43,045 bases of DNA, from assembly GCA_001789445.1 (NCBI GenBank), contig MFZQ01000010.1, forward strand, positions 1 through 43,045. Direction: 5' to 3'. Source of the stretch: Candidatus Roizmanbacteria bacterium RIFCSPHIGHO2_02_FULL_40_13b (GTDB lineage: Bacteria; Patescibacteriota; Microgenomatia; UBA1406; HO2-37-13b). The notes beneath the pieces were generated by a model. That model searched no databases and was not told the DNA's origin. It worked only from the letters and a program-made list of their open reading frames with translations. Position 1 is the first letter of the stretch. Each line of letters starts with the position of its first letter. The translations under genes and the position numbers were made by a program. Shown piece by piece: positions 31,350-38,654 of this stretch.

Positions 31350-32567
31350 CTACTTATGCTGGAGAATTATTCCGAATGGAGTAGCACGTCCTTGTGGAAT
31401 AATATACCCACCACTCCACAGACTCGTTGAGGCTCCACTATCTAAATTGAGCGCATTTTGCACACCAAGAGCTTTGAGAACATGTGCGACTTCCGCAACG
31501 GTCGCGTTTTGAACAACGCCAATATAAACAGTGCTTCCAGTTGCGCCGATGAAACTTCTACTTCCTTTACTTCCCCGTTTTGGCTCCCCATCACCATTAA
31601 AGACAATGTTTCCATCAAGGACTAAAAGCGGCTGACTTGTGATAACACTGTCAACTCCCGTATCCCGTCCCCATTGGGAAGATTGGCCAACAAATCGAGC
31701 TGAACTTCCCGAGAAAATAACCGCCGGAACTGAACTGTACACGTTATTATCTGAATTAAAGTAATGCTTTGCCTTGTTCATGATAAGCGTATCGAACGAG
31801 TTTTTCTTACCATCACAGCTTGGGTATGAGGCTGGGCAAAAATACGGCCCGTTAATTCCCGCAAAACCCCCACTACGGGTAGTGTAATCGGCAAGTGAAA
31901 GAACCGGACAATCATTCCCACAATCACCGTCAGACGCAGTATCGACGACGACTCTCGTCGAATTAAGGTCAGCAGAAACGATATCCACCAAATAATCTCC
32001 AATATCTGCCGATACCTTTTGTCGTCGGTAACCGGAAGAAGGAGGCACATTATTTGCAACTATATTTTGGGGAATTGAAAATGTGGAACTTACTTGAGTT
32101 TGTTGCGCTGAAATATCTGCGCTAAGTTTATTTAGTGTTGCTTCAGCCGAAGCATAGTTTCTTTTGGATAAGAGCTCGAGTGCCGAAACATATGCCTCAT
32201 CAAACTTACTTGTTTTTGTGCTACTTTCTCGAAACTTAATAAGCGATTCATAAACAGTCACACTTTTTTTATACGAAGACTCTATTGCAGAAATCGTTTT
32301 CTCCAAATCCTTATTACTCTTGTATTGATCCTGACTTTTGAGAATCTCTAGCTCTTTTTGCGTTTGCTTCATGGATGAAAGTGTTTGTGTGAGCTTATCA
32401 TCAAGTGCTTTTCCATGCGTATCGAGTGTGTGAGCTTTTGAGTTCAAGATCACTGTTTGGTAGGTGAAAAATATTGAGATTCCAAGAACAGTTGAAAGAA
32501 AAATAGAATAGAATAATCTGTTTCTACGCTCAACATCATTAAAAAGATCTATAAGTGCTTTTTTCAC
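31350..32567 (-). CDS. Membrane-anchored phosphodiester glycosidase (NAGPA-like) domain protein
   Basis: 405 aa, GTG start at 32567. One N-terminal helix (residues about 20-36, LFYSIFLSTVLGISIFFTYQ) is followed by a coiled-coil/helical region (KLTQTLSSMKQTQKELEILK...), then the exported NAGPA-type domain: GGFAGINGPYFCPASYP, GSRSFIGATGSTVYIGVVQNATVAEVAHVLKALGVQNALNLDSGASTSLWSGG. The last stretch (NLDSGAST) is the conserved closing block. The family hydrolyses phosphodiester-linked sugars, often in exopolysaccharide or wall turnover. It lies 6 nt after apbE in the same direction, so it may be co-transcribed. Confidence 0.85.
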   Translation of the reverse strand: MKKALIDLFNDVERRNRLFYSIFLSTVLGISIFFTYQTVILNSKAHTLDTHGKALDDKLTQTLSSMKQTQKELEILKSQDQYKSNKDLEKTISAIESSYKKSVTVYESLIKFRESSTKTSKFDEAYVSALELLSKRNYASAEATLNKLSADISAQQTQVSSTFSIPQNIVANNVPPSSGYRRQKVSADIGDYLVDIVSADLNSTRVVVDTASDGDCGNDCPVLSLADYTTRSGGFAGINGPYFCPASYPSCDGKKNSFDTLIMNKAKHYFNSDNNVYSSVPAVIFSGSSARFVGQSSQWGRDTGVDSVITSQPLLVLDGNIVFNGDGEPKRGSKGSRSFIGATGSTVYIGVVQNATVAEVAHVLKALGVQNALNLDSGASTSLWSGGYIIPQGRATPFGIILQHK

Positions 32568-32573
32568 GTCTGT

Positions 32574-33458
32574 CTACAGCTTACCAAAAAGCTGGGCGTG
32601 AAATCCACTAGATCGTTTTACCTGTAAATCCTTATTGAGGATACAGTATTCAAATTGGAAATTTATTGAAAAGTTTTCTGGCGGAACCATAAATAGAGCA
32701 GTTGCAAGCCCATCAGCAAGTGCTGCAGAGTCCGCGATTACCCAGGAGGCAATAATTTCTTTTGGTGAAGAAAGTGTTTGCGGATATATTATATGATTGT
32801 ATTTTCCCCATGCTCTTCGATTTGTTGCCGAGCTACACATGCATCCATATTTCATCTTTATTGTTCCAATAATTTGTGTTGTATTAAGCGGATTTTCAAG
32901 TCCAACAGTAATCTCTTTGTCATTTGAAACATACGAAATATCTCCGCTTCCGTTTACGAGAAACCGTTTTACCCCTTTTTCTTTTAAAAAGGAAGTTGCT
33001 GTATCAACTAAAAATCCCTTTCCTACTGCTCCAAAATCAAAAAGCACCGGCTCCTTCACTTTTATTGTTGTGGTATCGATGATCTTAACTGTTTCAAAAA
33101 GATCGGGAACTTTGTTGATCTTTTTTTGAGAAATCAGTGAGTAATCGGCATCATACCCAAGTTCTTCAAGTGTATGACCAATAAACGGAGTAAGCTTTTT
33201 CTCTGATAAATCGTAAAGTTTGAAGTAGAGCTGGAGTATCTGAATAAATTCTTCAGGAACTTTTATTTTCCCTGTTTTATGTGAAATCTTCGAAACAAAT
33301 GAGTTTTTGATGAATCGTGAGTAGGTATTGTCAAACTCATGAGACTTATGAGTAATTTCTGAAGTGATACTGGTAAAAGCATCCTCTTTAATCTGGTCCC
33401 AAATGCTTATTTCCCACGTTGTCCCCATACTTTCATAGGCAAGTTTTTGGGGAAGCAT
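32574..33458 (-). CDS. apbE: FAD:protein FMN transferase (ApbE)
   Basis: 294 aa. MGTTWEISIW at the N-terminus, DNTYSRFIKNSFVSKIS, VLFDFGAVGKGFLVDTATSFLKEKGVKRFLVNGSGDISY (the core D-x-G-x-x-x-KG motif with G-GD), and SWVIADSAALADGLATALFMVP with the metal-binding Asp residues near the C-terminus. ApbE splits FAD and attaches FMN through a phosphodiester to Thr/Ser of partner proteins. There is no signal peptide or lipobox, so it looks cytoplasmic or N-terminally shortened. It follows the FMN-binding protein by only 5 nt and faces an RnfD-like gene, so all three very likely act together. Confidence 0.93.
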   Translation of the reverse strand: MLPQKLAYESMGTTWEISIWDQIKEDAFTSITSEITHKSHEFDNTYSRFIKNSFVSKISHKTGKIKVPEEFIQILQLYFKLYDLSEKKLTPFIGHTLEELGYDADYSLISQKKINKVPDLFETVKIIDTTTIKVKEPVLFDFGAVGKGFLVDTATSFLKEKGVKRFLVNGSGDISYVSNDKEITVGLENPLNTTQIIGTIKMKYGCMCSSATNRRAWGKYNHIIYPQTLSSPKEIIASWVIADSAALADGLATALFMVPPENFSINFQFEYCILNKDLQVKRSSGFHAQLFGKL

Positions 33459-33463
33459 ATTTT

Positions 33464-33916
33464 TTATGCTTTTGCTTGGGCTTTTATCTTTTCAAGTGCG
33501 TCCATAAATCCTTTTGGAGTGAGGGATGAACCGTTGACAACAGTGAGTGCGATTGAATCGATAGGTTTCCCAACTACTTTTTCACTAAATCCTGCCTTGA
33601 AAAGACCTTGCATTCTTTTTGTGGTGGTGTGTGTACCAAGACCCGTAAACTGTGCAGATGCGACGATGTCATCCTTAAGTGTCATCGTAATATCGATTTG
33701 CTCCGGACCATTTGGGGAAACATACCCCCCTTTTGCTTCATAGGTGCCATTTTTATATGTTGATTGTGTAGTTTCGTCAGGAGTTGTTGTCTCTATTGTC
33801 ACTGTATTTTTTTCTTCAATACCTACTGTTGGTTTTTTATTCAAACCAAATTGCCAAAAACCAAATCCGATAAGTGCAACAACGATAAGACCTATAATAA
33901 CGTATTTTGTATTCAT
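33464..33916 (-). CDS. Exported FMN-binding (PF04205-like) protein
   Basis: 150 aa from ATG 33916. One N-terminal membrane segment, YVIIGLIVVALIGFGFWQFG, and a Thr-rich spacer. The FMN_bind-like domain follows: YKNGTYEAKGGYVSPNGPEQIDITMTLKDDIVASAQFTG...FKAGFSEKVVGKPIDSIALTVVNGSSLTPKGFMDALEKI. The VVNGSSLTPKGF segment corresponds to the flavinylation motif SGATxTS of the family, with Ser in the place of the modified Thr. So apbE next door is its likely maturase. TATAAT ends 7 nt before the ATG. Confidence 0.8.
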   Translation of the reverse strand: MNTKYVIIGLIVVALIGFGFWQFGLNKKPTVGIEEKNTVTIETTTPDETTQSTYKNGTYEAKGGYVSPNGPEQIDITMTLKDDIVASAQFTGLGTHTTTKRMQGLFKAGFSEKVVGKPIDSIALTVVNGSSLTPKGFMDALEKIKAQAKA

Positions 33917-33923
33917 GAATCTG

Positions 33924-33936
33924 ATTATACTATACT
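33924..33936. promoter_or_regulatory. Back-to-back divergent leaderless -10 boxes
   Basis: Minus strand TATAAT (33929-33924), 7 nt before ATG 33916; plus strand TATACT (33931-33936), 6 nt before ATG 33943. The starts are only 26 nt apart, so each promoter's -35 must lie within the other gene. Confidence 0.65.
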
Positions 33937-33942
33937 TTATAT

Positions 33943-34851
33943 ATGCTTGAAATGCTAAAAAAGTTTGCAAATCTAAAAAATCCGCTTTTCCAATTTTTCC
34001 TCTATCTTCTGGCGTTTGCGTTTCTTTCAACATTCGATCTTTTCATTTCTGGATCTGGGCAGAAAGAAATAATTCAGTATGGATCAAATTTTGCAGTAAC
34101 CGTTGTAAGCGCCCTCGTTGTATATTATTTCGTTCGTTTCAAGTTGAACTTTGTAACTAGTAATCCATTTAATTTTTTCATTTCTTGTTTGATTGCGTAT
34201 TTACTTCTCCATCCAACAAACCCGTGGTGGTTTTTTGTGATAACGGTTCTATCGATCGCCGTTGGAAAGTATTTTGTGAAATTTAATAATATGCCGATTT
34301 TTAATCCAGCCGCCCTGGGAATTGTATTGGCGACAATAATAACGAGAGTTCTCTTTCTTTTAAAACTTGCACCAGATTATGTACTCGTTTCGTGGTGGGG
34401 AACGGATATGACCCAACAATTTTTGACCAAAACTCCCTTATTTTATATAGTTGCCGCACTGCTACTTCTTCGATTTATGTACTTTTCCCACAAATTTAGA
34501 AAACTGTATTACATGGCAACTTTTTGGATAGTGTACGTAGCATTCATCATCGTATACAGCGTACTGACAAATAATCAAAGCGTTCTAACAATCAATTCGT
34601 TTGCGATGATGGTATTTGTAACCACTGGATTTTTTTCGTTTGTGATGCTCACCGAGCCAAAAACTTCACCTATTTTCAGCAATCAACAAATTATTGTGGG
34701 AATTTTAGCCGCAGTATTCTTATTTGCAAACAATACATTTTTCGCCTCGCTCCCCATCGATCCATTTTTGAACACTGTTCTTGCGGCAAATTTGATGGTA
34801 TTTGTGTTTGGGTACTTTAGAAAGTTGACTTCAGGAATAGCCGAAGGTTGA
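33943..34851 (+). CDS. RnfD/NqrB-like membrane protein
   Basis: 302 aa with about eight to ten helices. Family markers: MPIFNPAALGIVLA (residues about 119-132, the NPAALG motif) and FVTTGFFSFVMLTEPKTSPI (residues 224-243, the FMLTDPVTSP-type motif of RnfD/NqrB/PF03116). The canonical SGAT flavin-attachment motif is not plainly visible; SWWGTDMT lies in a comparable loop. NqrB and RnfD carry covalent FMN and riboflavin in Na+- or H+-coupled complexes. No other Rnf/Nqr subunit is in the window. It shares a divergent promoter with the FMN-binding/apbE operon. Confidence 0.8.
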   Translation: MLEMLKKFANLKNPLFQFFLYLLAFAFLSTFDLFISGSGQKEIIQYGSNFAVTVVSALVVYYFVRFKLNFVTSNPFNFFISCLIAYLLLHPTNPWWFFVITVLSIAVGKYFVKFNNMPIFNPAALGIVLATIITRVLFLLKLAPDYVLVSWWGTDMTQQFLTKTPLFYIVAALLLLRFMYFSHKFRKLYYMATFWIVYVAFIIVYSVLTNNQSVLTINSFAMMVFVTTGFFSFVMLTEPKTSPIFSNQQIIVGILAAVFLFANNTFFASLPIDPFLNTVLAANLMVFVFGYFRKLTSGIAEG

Positions 34852-34852
34852 G

Positions 34853-35152
34853 TTATTTAGATGGAGTTTTCTCGATAGAAGCTCGTTCAATAAGCCACAT
34901 TCGTGCTAAAGTTGTTGGATTTATTCCTTTGGATCTGGCTACTTTTTCAATTTTTTCTTTTATTGATACTTGAATTCGAATCGACATAGTAGCCTCTTTT
35001 TCAGGCTCGATTAATGGTAGTTCGGATAAAGGTGTCTTGGGATTATCAAATAAAGGTGAAGTATCATGTGTATCCCAGAAATCAGCTTCTTCATCTAAGG
35101 TTTTGAATGGTTTAATTGGTTTGGGTTTATAGATAGTTTTTTTCTTTGCCAT
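34853..35152 (-). CDS. CopG-type antitoxin-like protein (no adjacent toxin seen)
   Basis: 99 aa from ATG 35152. The N-terminal AKKKTIYKPKPIKPFKTLDEEADFWDTHDTS has the FxxxDEEaxFWdtHD signature of CopG-family type II antitoxins. The C-terminal part RIQVSIKEKIEKVARSKGINPTTLARMWLIERAS is the ribbon-helix-helix DNA-binding unit. It should bind its own promoter, where a palindrome is visible. No BrnT-like toxin lies next to it; the small Cys-motif gene upstream is the only neighbour. Confidence 0.8.
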   Translation of the reverse strand: MAKKKTIYKPKPIKPFKTLDEEADFWDTHDTSPLFDNPKTPLSELPLIEPEKEATMSIRIQVSIKEKIEKVARSKGINPTTLARMWLIERASIEKTPSK

Positions 35153-35158
35153 ATAAGG

Positions 35159-35187
35159 AGTGTATGACATTGTCATACATTTGTCAA
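35159..35187 (-). promoter_or_regulatory. TTGACA-17-TACACT promoter with palindromic operator GTATGAC-ATT-GTCATAC
   Basis: -35 TTGACA (35187-35182), 17-bp spacer, -10 TACACT (35164-35159), 6 nt to ATG 35152. A perfect 7+3+7 palindrome (35162-35178) fills most of the spacer and overlaps the -10; it is the probable binding site of the CopG-like product. Confidence 0.7.
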
Positions 35188-35195
35188 GTGGTAAA

Positions 35196-35378
35196 TTAGA
35201 GCATTTCTCCATCATCCCCAATATCCCAATCAATTTCTCCACTCTCCTCCTTTCTTTTCTCGAATGAGATTTTGAGTTCGACGACCGAGATTTCTCGATC
35301 TTGATCTTCGGCCAATGTCATGGCACGGCACGCCGGACAATCAGTACACCTCCCGAAAGAGAAATCATTTTTTTTCAT
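35196..35378 (-). CDS. Small protein with CxxCxxC motif
   Basis: 60 aa, MKKNDFSFGRCTDCPACRAMTLAEDQDREISVVELKISFEKRKEESGEIDWDIGDDGEML. CTDCPAC resembles a metal- or Fe-S-binding knuckle with too few Cys for a classic zinc finger on its own. The C-terminal half is acidic and helical. TACAAT ends 8 nt before the ATG, supporting transcription. No family recognised. It ends just 5' of the CopG-like promoter. Confidence 0.55.
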   Translation of the reverse strand: MKKNDFSFGRCTDCPACRAMTLAEDQDREISVVELKISFEKRKEESGEIDWDIGDDGEML

Positions 35379-35477
35379 ATGCGAGGATTGTACGAAAGAC
35401 TCTTTTATTTATCCACAGCATACATGCCGCAAAAGTGAGGTTTTAGATTGTTAGGAAAGGATTATTTTGAGCTTATA

Positions 35478-36011
35478 TCACCATTTCATATAAGAGACAA
35501 ACTTACTCAAAGATCGTTTGTAGTACTTATCTTCGATTTTTTCAAAAGCCTCAGGAACAGAAAGCCACCGACAACTATGAAACTCACTCATGTTAATGGA
35601 CATTTTCTGTGGTGGTTGTTCAAGAACATAAAATGTATCGTAGTGTTCTCGACATAATTGAGGAGGATTATCAATATCGACTATTTGCATACTAAAAGGG
35701 CCAGCAAGATCCGAAGGTTTTACTTCAAGACCAAGCTCTTCCTTAATTTCTCGAGTTAGTGCCATTATTGGGAGTTCTCCAATATCGATATGTCCTCCAG
35801 GAAATAACCACATTTTTGCTTTTTTATGATCGACCGCAAAAACTTTTTTTGAATCGGGGTTATAAATAACGACCATTACACAACAATGACTGAGCGTATT
35901 CTCATCACGAGTTAATTTCCTCTGTTGAAGTCGCGAACTCCACCGATCATATTCAAAATCATCAATAATTGAAGGTGTTAGATGTTGAAGTAAGTAGTTT
36001 TGCAAATCCAT
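35478..36011 (-). CDS. NUDIX hydrolase
   Basis: 177 aa. Complete Nudix box GHIDIGELPIMALTREIKEELGLEV (GX5EX7REUXEEXGU), preceded by MWLFPGG. The N-terminal MDLQNYLLQHLTPSIIDDFEYDRW is longer than in minimal Nudix proteins. It hydrolyses a nucleoside diphosphate linked to X; the substrate cannot be read from sequence. It follows the second NUDIX gene by 7 nt, so the two form a pair of different NUDIX enzymes. Confidence 0.92.
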   Translation of the reverse strand: MDLQNYLLQHLTPSIIDDFEYDRWSSRLQQRKLTRDENTLSHCCVMVVIYNPDSKKVFAVDHKKAKMWLFPGGHIDIGELPIMALTREIKEELGLEVKPSDLAGPFSMQIVDIDNPPQLCREHYDTFYVLEQPPQKMSINMSEFHSCRWLSVPEAFEKIEDKYYKRSLSKFVSYMKW

Positions 36012-36018
36012 CAGATAA

Positions 36019-36420
36019 CTAGTCTATCAAATCTTTTTCTTTTAAGTGTGCGAGAATAATCTTATCAACCGGAGAAAGTATGCTGAGGTTAGTTGTTGAG
36101 TCATGCCATGCAATTTCTTCAACTTCCATTGACGGTACAAGGTCACCTTCATATTCTCCGGTGTAACAGGTCATTTGTACAAAAACTCCTTCTGGTTTCC
36201 CGTGGGCTTGCGCTTTGAATATCCCAAGATATTGGAGTGTATATGGAAGAAGATTTACAGAAAGTTCCTCTCTTATTTCCCGTATGAGTGTTTCTCGATC
36301 TGATTCTCCAGGTTCCCGCTTCCCACCCGGCAAATACCACACATCCTTCCCTTTCGAACGCGTCGAGAGAATTTTTCTATCTTTTAAATAAATCCACGCA
36401 ATTTTATCAATGAGATCCAT
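36019..36420 (-). CDS. NUDIX hydrolase (MutT-like)
   Basis: 133 aa. VWYLPGGKREPGESDRETLIREIREELSVNL carries the Nudix box, with Ser replacing the usual Gly at the end (EELSV). It is short and has YLPGGK before the box, as in MutT/8-oxo-dGTP-type sanitation enzymes, but the substrate is only a guess. TATAAT (36430-36435) ends 9 nt before the ATG; it is the first gene of the NUDIX pair. Confidence 0.9.
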   Translation of the reverse strand: MDLIDKIAWIYLKDRKILSTRSKGKDVWYLPGGKREPGESDRETLIREIREELSVNLLPYTLQYLGIFKAQAHGKPEGVFVQMTCYTGEYEGDLVPSMEVEEIAWHDSTTNLSILSPVDKIILAHLKEKDLID

Positions 36421-36456
36421 ACAAAAAAGATTATATCAGAAGAAGTTATGGTGATA

Positions 36457-36741
36457 TTACTTGAAATCTTGTTGTTCTTTTTTGATCTGTTCTGCCAGGA
36501 ATATTTTCATTAATGACTGATACGGCACGTCACGTGAATTTGCAATTTGCTTTATTCTCATGAGCATAAAACTGGGAAGTCGCAGAGAAATAGATTCTGT
36601 AGAGGGTTTTAGTCGAGAAAGATCAAGCTCGACAGGCTCAAGTTGATCTAAATAATCAGTCAGATCATGGGTATCCCAAAATTTTCTCTCTTCATCTTCA
36701 TTCTTAAAATGTGGAATTAATTTAGTTTGTTTATTTTTCAT
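36457..36741 (-). CDS. CopG/BrnA-type antitoxin
   Basis: 94 aa. LIPHFKNEDEERKFWDTHDLTDYLDQLEPVELDLSRLKPSTESISLRLPSFMLMRIKQIANSRDVPYQSLMKIFLAEQI, with the same FWDTHD signature as 34853-35152 and an RHH-type C-terminus (SISLRLPSFMLMRIKQIA). It overlaps the toxin gene by 11 nt and follows it in the BrnT-BrnA order. It binds the toxin and probably the palindromic operator upstream of the operon. Confidence 0.85.
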   Translation of the reverse strand: MKNKQTKLIPHFKNEDEERKFWDTHDLTDYLDQLEPVELDLSRLKPSTESISLRLPSFMLMRIKQIANSRDVPYQSLMKIFLAEQIKKEQQDFK

Positions 36742-37018
36742 ACAACTCCTTTTCTTTTTTACTTTGTTTTCTAGCTGAAACTACTCTTATTCTAGAATTT
36801 CTCAAAGTAAATGTAATATATAAATATTTTCTGTGGTTAGTTATTCCAAGTAAATAATATCTTTTTTCAATTTGTGAATGTTTAATATCTTTATAAATCT
36901 TAATTGGTTTGTTAAAAAAGGCTTCTTCTGCTTCTTTATGGTAAATTTTGTGCTTATCAAGACTTTTATTAATATTACCATCATCCCATTCAAAAAATAA
37001 AGGGGATGGTAGATTCAT
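36731..37018 (-). CDS. brnT: BrnT family toxin (RelE-like RNase)
   Basis: 95 aa. FEWDDGNINKSLDKHKIYHKEAEEAFFNKP..HSQIEKRYYLLGITNHRKYLYITFTLRNSRIRVVSARKQSKKEKELYEK matches BrnT throughout: the FEWD..K...N..KH start, the (E)RY..lG...gr.l.v.ftlR....RiiSaR...k.E...Y end with the catalytic-type Arg/Ser/Arg residues. BrnT blocks translation by cutting mRNA and is neutralised by its downstream antitoxin. It is transcribed from a TTGACA/TATACT leaderless promoter with a 19-bp palindromic operator. Confidence 0.9.
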   Translation of the reverse strand: MNLPSPLFFEWDDGNINKSLDKHKIYHKEAEEAFFNKPIKIYKDIKHSQIEKRYYLLGITNHRKYLYITFTLRNSRIRVVSARKQSKKEKELYEK

Positions 37019-37024
37019 GAATTA

Positions 37025-37054
37025 AGTATATTACAGTAATATACAATTTGTCAA
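37025..37054 (-). promoter_or_regulatory. TTGACA-18-TATACT promoter of brnT with 19-bp palindromic operator
   Basis: -35 TTGACA (37054-37049), 18-bp spacer, -10 TATACT (37030-37025), 6 nt to ATG 37018. The perfect palindrome GTATATTAC-A-GTAATATAC (37026-37044) fills the spacer and the -10. The -35 overlaps the stop region of the preceding HD gene. Confidence 0.75.
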
Positions 37055-37680
37055 GGGGTTTTCTTTTTCCAATCTCCACTCGTGAACCGATTTCGGCTAT
37101 TTTTATGCCAATCGTGGGGATTTGATTTTTGTAGTGATTTCCACAAATTTTTAGCTGTTTGTGTAAATAAAAATTCCTTCGCAACACGTGTTCGAATTTC
37201 TTTCCAATTATCCGAAAAACGGAGTCCCTTAAATTCTTGCTCACGTATTTCAAAATCAATCGTCAAATTGTCCGCATCCTTAAGAATTTTTGACTCTATC
37301 GATTTCCGTTCTTCATATTCTGCAAAGAGAGCCAAAAATTCTTTTTCAATCGCAGTTCCGCCAAGCATATCGGCAATTCCTAACTTATCATTACGAATCA
37401 CATATTGACGAGACAGATAATCGACGTCGCCTACGCGGCTTTCAACGATGTCATGGGCAAGTGCCATCTTCATGAGTTTTTCTGTGTTTACGTTTTTTTC
37501 ATATTGGGCGATAAGGAGTGCGATCCATACGATTCGAAAGTGATGTTCAGCCAAGTTTTCAAAATCCGGATTTAAGAATCGTTTCCATGTGCGGGCAACA
37601 TAGCGTAGTGTGCCGATTTCATACAAAAACTCCAGATCCCGTTTGGCAAATCCCTTACTTGGACTTTTCCCCTTTTTCAT
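37051..37680 (-). CDS. HD-domain phosphohydrolase
   Basis: 209 aa from ATG 37680 (the 223-aa ORF start lies upstream of the -10). AEHHFRIVWIALLIAQYE (first His), LAHDIVESRVGDVDY (HD pair with a following E), and KDADNLTIDFEIREQEF (the last Asp) make a complete H...HD...D metal site, as in YfbR/HDDC2-like 5'-nucleotidases. Its likely role is dephosphorylating (d)NMPs or related nucleotides, in keeping with two nearby NUDIX enzymes. TATACT ends 7 nt before the ATG. Confidence 0.85.
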   Translation of the reverse strand: MKKGKSPSKGFAKRDLEFLYEIGTLRYVARTWKRFLNPDFENLAEHHFRIVWIALLIAQYEKNVNTEKLMKMALAHDIVESRVGDVDYLSRQYVIRNDKLGIADMLGGTAIEKEFLALFAEYEERKSIESKILKDADNLTIDFEIREQEFKGLRFSDNWKEIRTRVAKEFLFTQTAKNLWKSLQKSNPHDWHKNSRNRFTSGDWKKKTP

Positions 37681-37687
37681 AGGGAGT

Positions 37688-37718
37688 AGTATAGCACATA
37701 CTATTTTTGTGATAGAAT
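37688..37718. promoter_or_regulatory. Divergent leaderless promoters of the HD gene and the dehydrogenase
   Basis: Minus: TATACT (37693-37688), 7 nt before ATG 37680. Plus: TAGAAT (37713-37718), 6 nt before ATG 37725. Confidence 0.6.
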
Positions 37719-37724
37719 ACAAGT

Positions 37725-38642
37725 ATGAAAGTGATTTTTGCAGCGCCGAAAACTAACTTTCCACCACAACTCCTTGAAAAACTTGTCAGGTATGCAGAAT
37801 ATCAATTCTTTGAAGAAAATCCAATTGATATTCGAAATATTAAAGAACTCAAAGAGCCCGGTGATAAAATCCTTATTCCATTTCCAGAACCGATGGCGTG
37901 GAAATTTCCTAATGAATATATTAAAGAAATTCCTGACTTAAAAGCAATTTGTTTATCAACAACTGCTTTTAGTTGGGTTGATGGAGAACTTGCACGAAGC
38001 TTAAATATTCCATTAACCTATGTCCCTAACGTACCAAATGGAGTTGCAGAAGGAGCAATATTCGCAATGCTCGCACTTGCCAAAAGGTGGGCAACTAGTT
38101 TTAAAAATAAATCATTTGAATTCAAACCAAGTAATTTTCTCCTTGAAATTCAAGGTAAGACAATTGGAATAATCGGGCTTGGAAAAATTGGGTCGCGAAT
38201 TGCACAAATAGGAGAAGGAATGGGGGGGGAAATTGTCTATTGGTCAAAACATACTAGAAATAATAAGTATAAATATCTTGAACTTGAAGAACTTATGAAG
38301 ACAGCGGACTTTATTTTCCCAGCAGCTTCAGTTACTCCTGAAACAGAAAAATTTATTACAAAAGAACTGCTCGATATGATGAAACCAACAGCATCGCTCA
38401 TTGCAATTGTGAACACAAAGATTATTGATATTGAGTATGTTCTCGAAAAAGCTCAAAAAGGAGAAATATTTGGACTTGCAATTCAGTCAGGAACTACAAC
38501 GGTTGAAGATTATGAGGGAAATGTTTTTGTAACTCAAGAAAATAATTGGTATACCAAAGAAACTGTTGAAACAAAAATGACGACCCTCATCAACACAATC
38601 ATTTCTGTAATCGAAGACAAGCCAATCAATGTAGTGAACTGA
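37725..38642 (+). CDS. D-isomer-specific 2-hydroxyacid dehydrogenase-like protein
   Basis: 305 aa. The NAD-binding domain has GKTIGIIGLGKIGSRIAQIGEGMGGEIVYWSKH (GxGxxG with the acidic/charged end of strand 2 replaced), and PAASVTPETEKFITKELLDMMKPTASLIAIVNTKIID, which aligns with the family's catalytic-site helix. The usual catalytic Arg sits near VNTKIID rather than the common NxxRG, so activity is uncertain; the later E/H positions read QSGTTT and NNWYT. It may reduce 2-keto acids or be a divergent member. Leaderless start. Confidence 0.75.
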   Translation: MKVIFAAPKTNFPPQLLEKLVRYAEYQFFEENPIDIRNIKELKEPGDKILIPFPEPMAWKFPNEYIKEIPDLKAICLSTTAFSWVDGELARSLNIPLTYVPNVPNGVAEGAIFAMLALAKRWATSFKNKSFEFKPSNFLLEIQGKTIGIIGLGKIGSRIAQIGEGMGGEIVYWSKHTRNNKYKYLELEELMKTADFIFPAASVTPETEKFITKELLDMMKPTASLIAIVNTKIIDIEYVLEKAQKGEIFGLAIQSGTTTVEDYEGNVFVTQENNWYTKETVETKMTTLINTIISVIEDKPINVVN

Positions 38643-38648
38643 TATACT
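38643..38648 (+). promoter_or_regulatory. -10 box TATACT of the SGNH hydrolase, leaderless
   Basis: TATACT, 6 nt before ATG 38655, right after the dehydrogenase stop. Confidence 0.6.
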
Positions 38649-38654
38649 ATCCTT

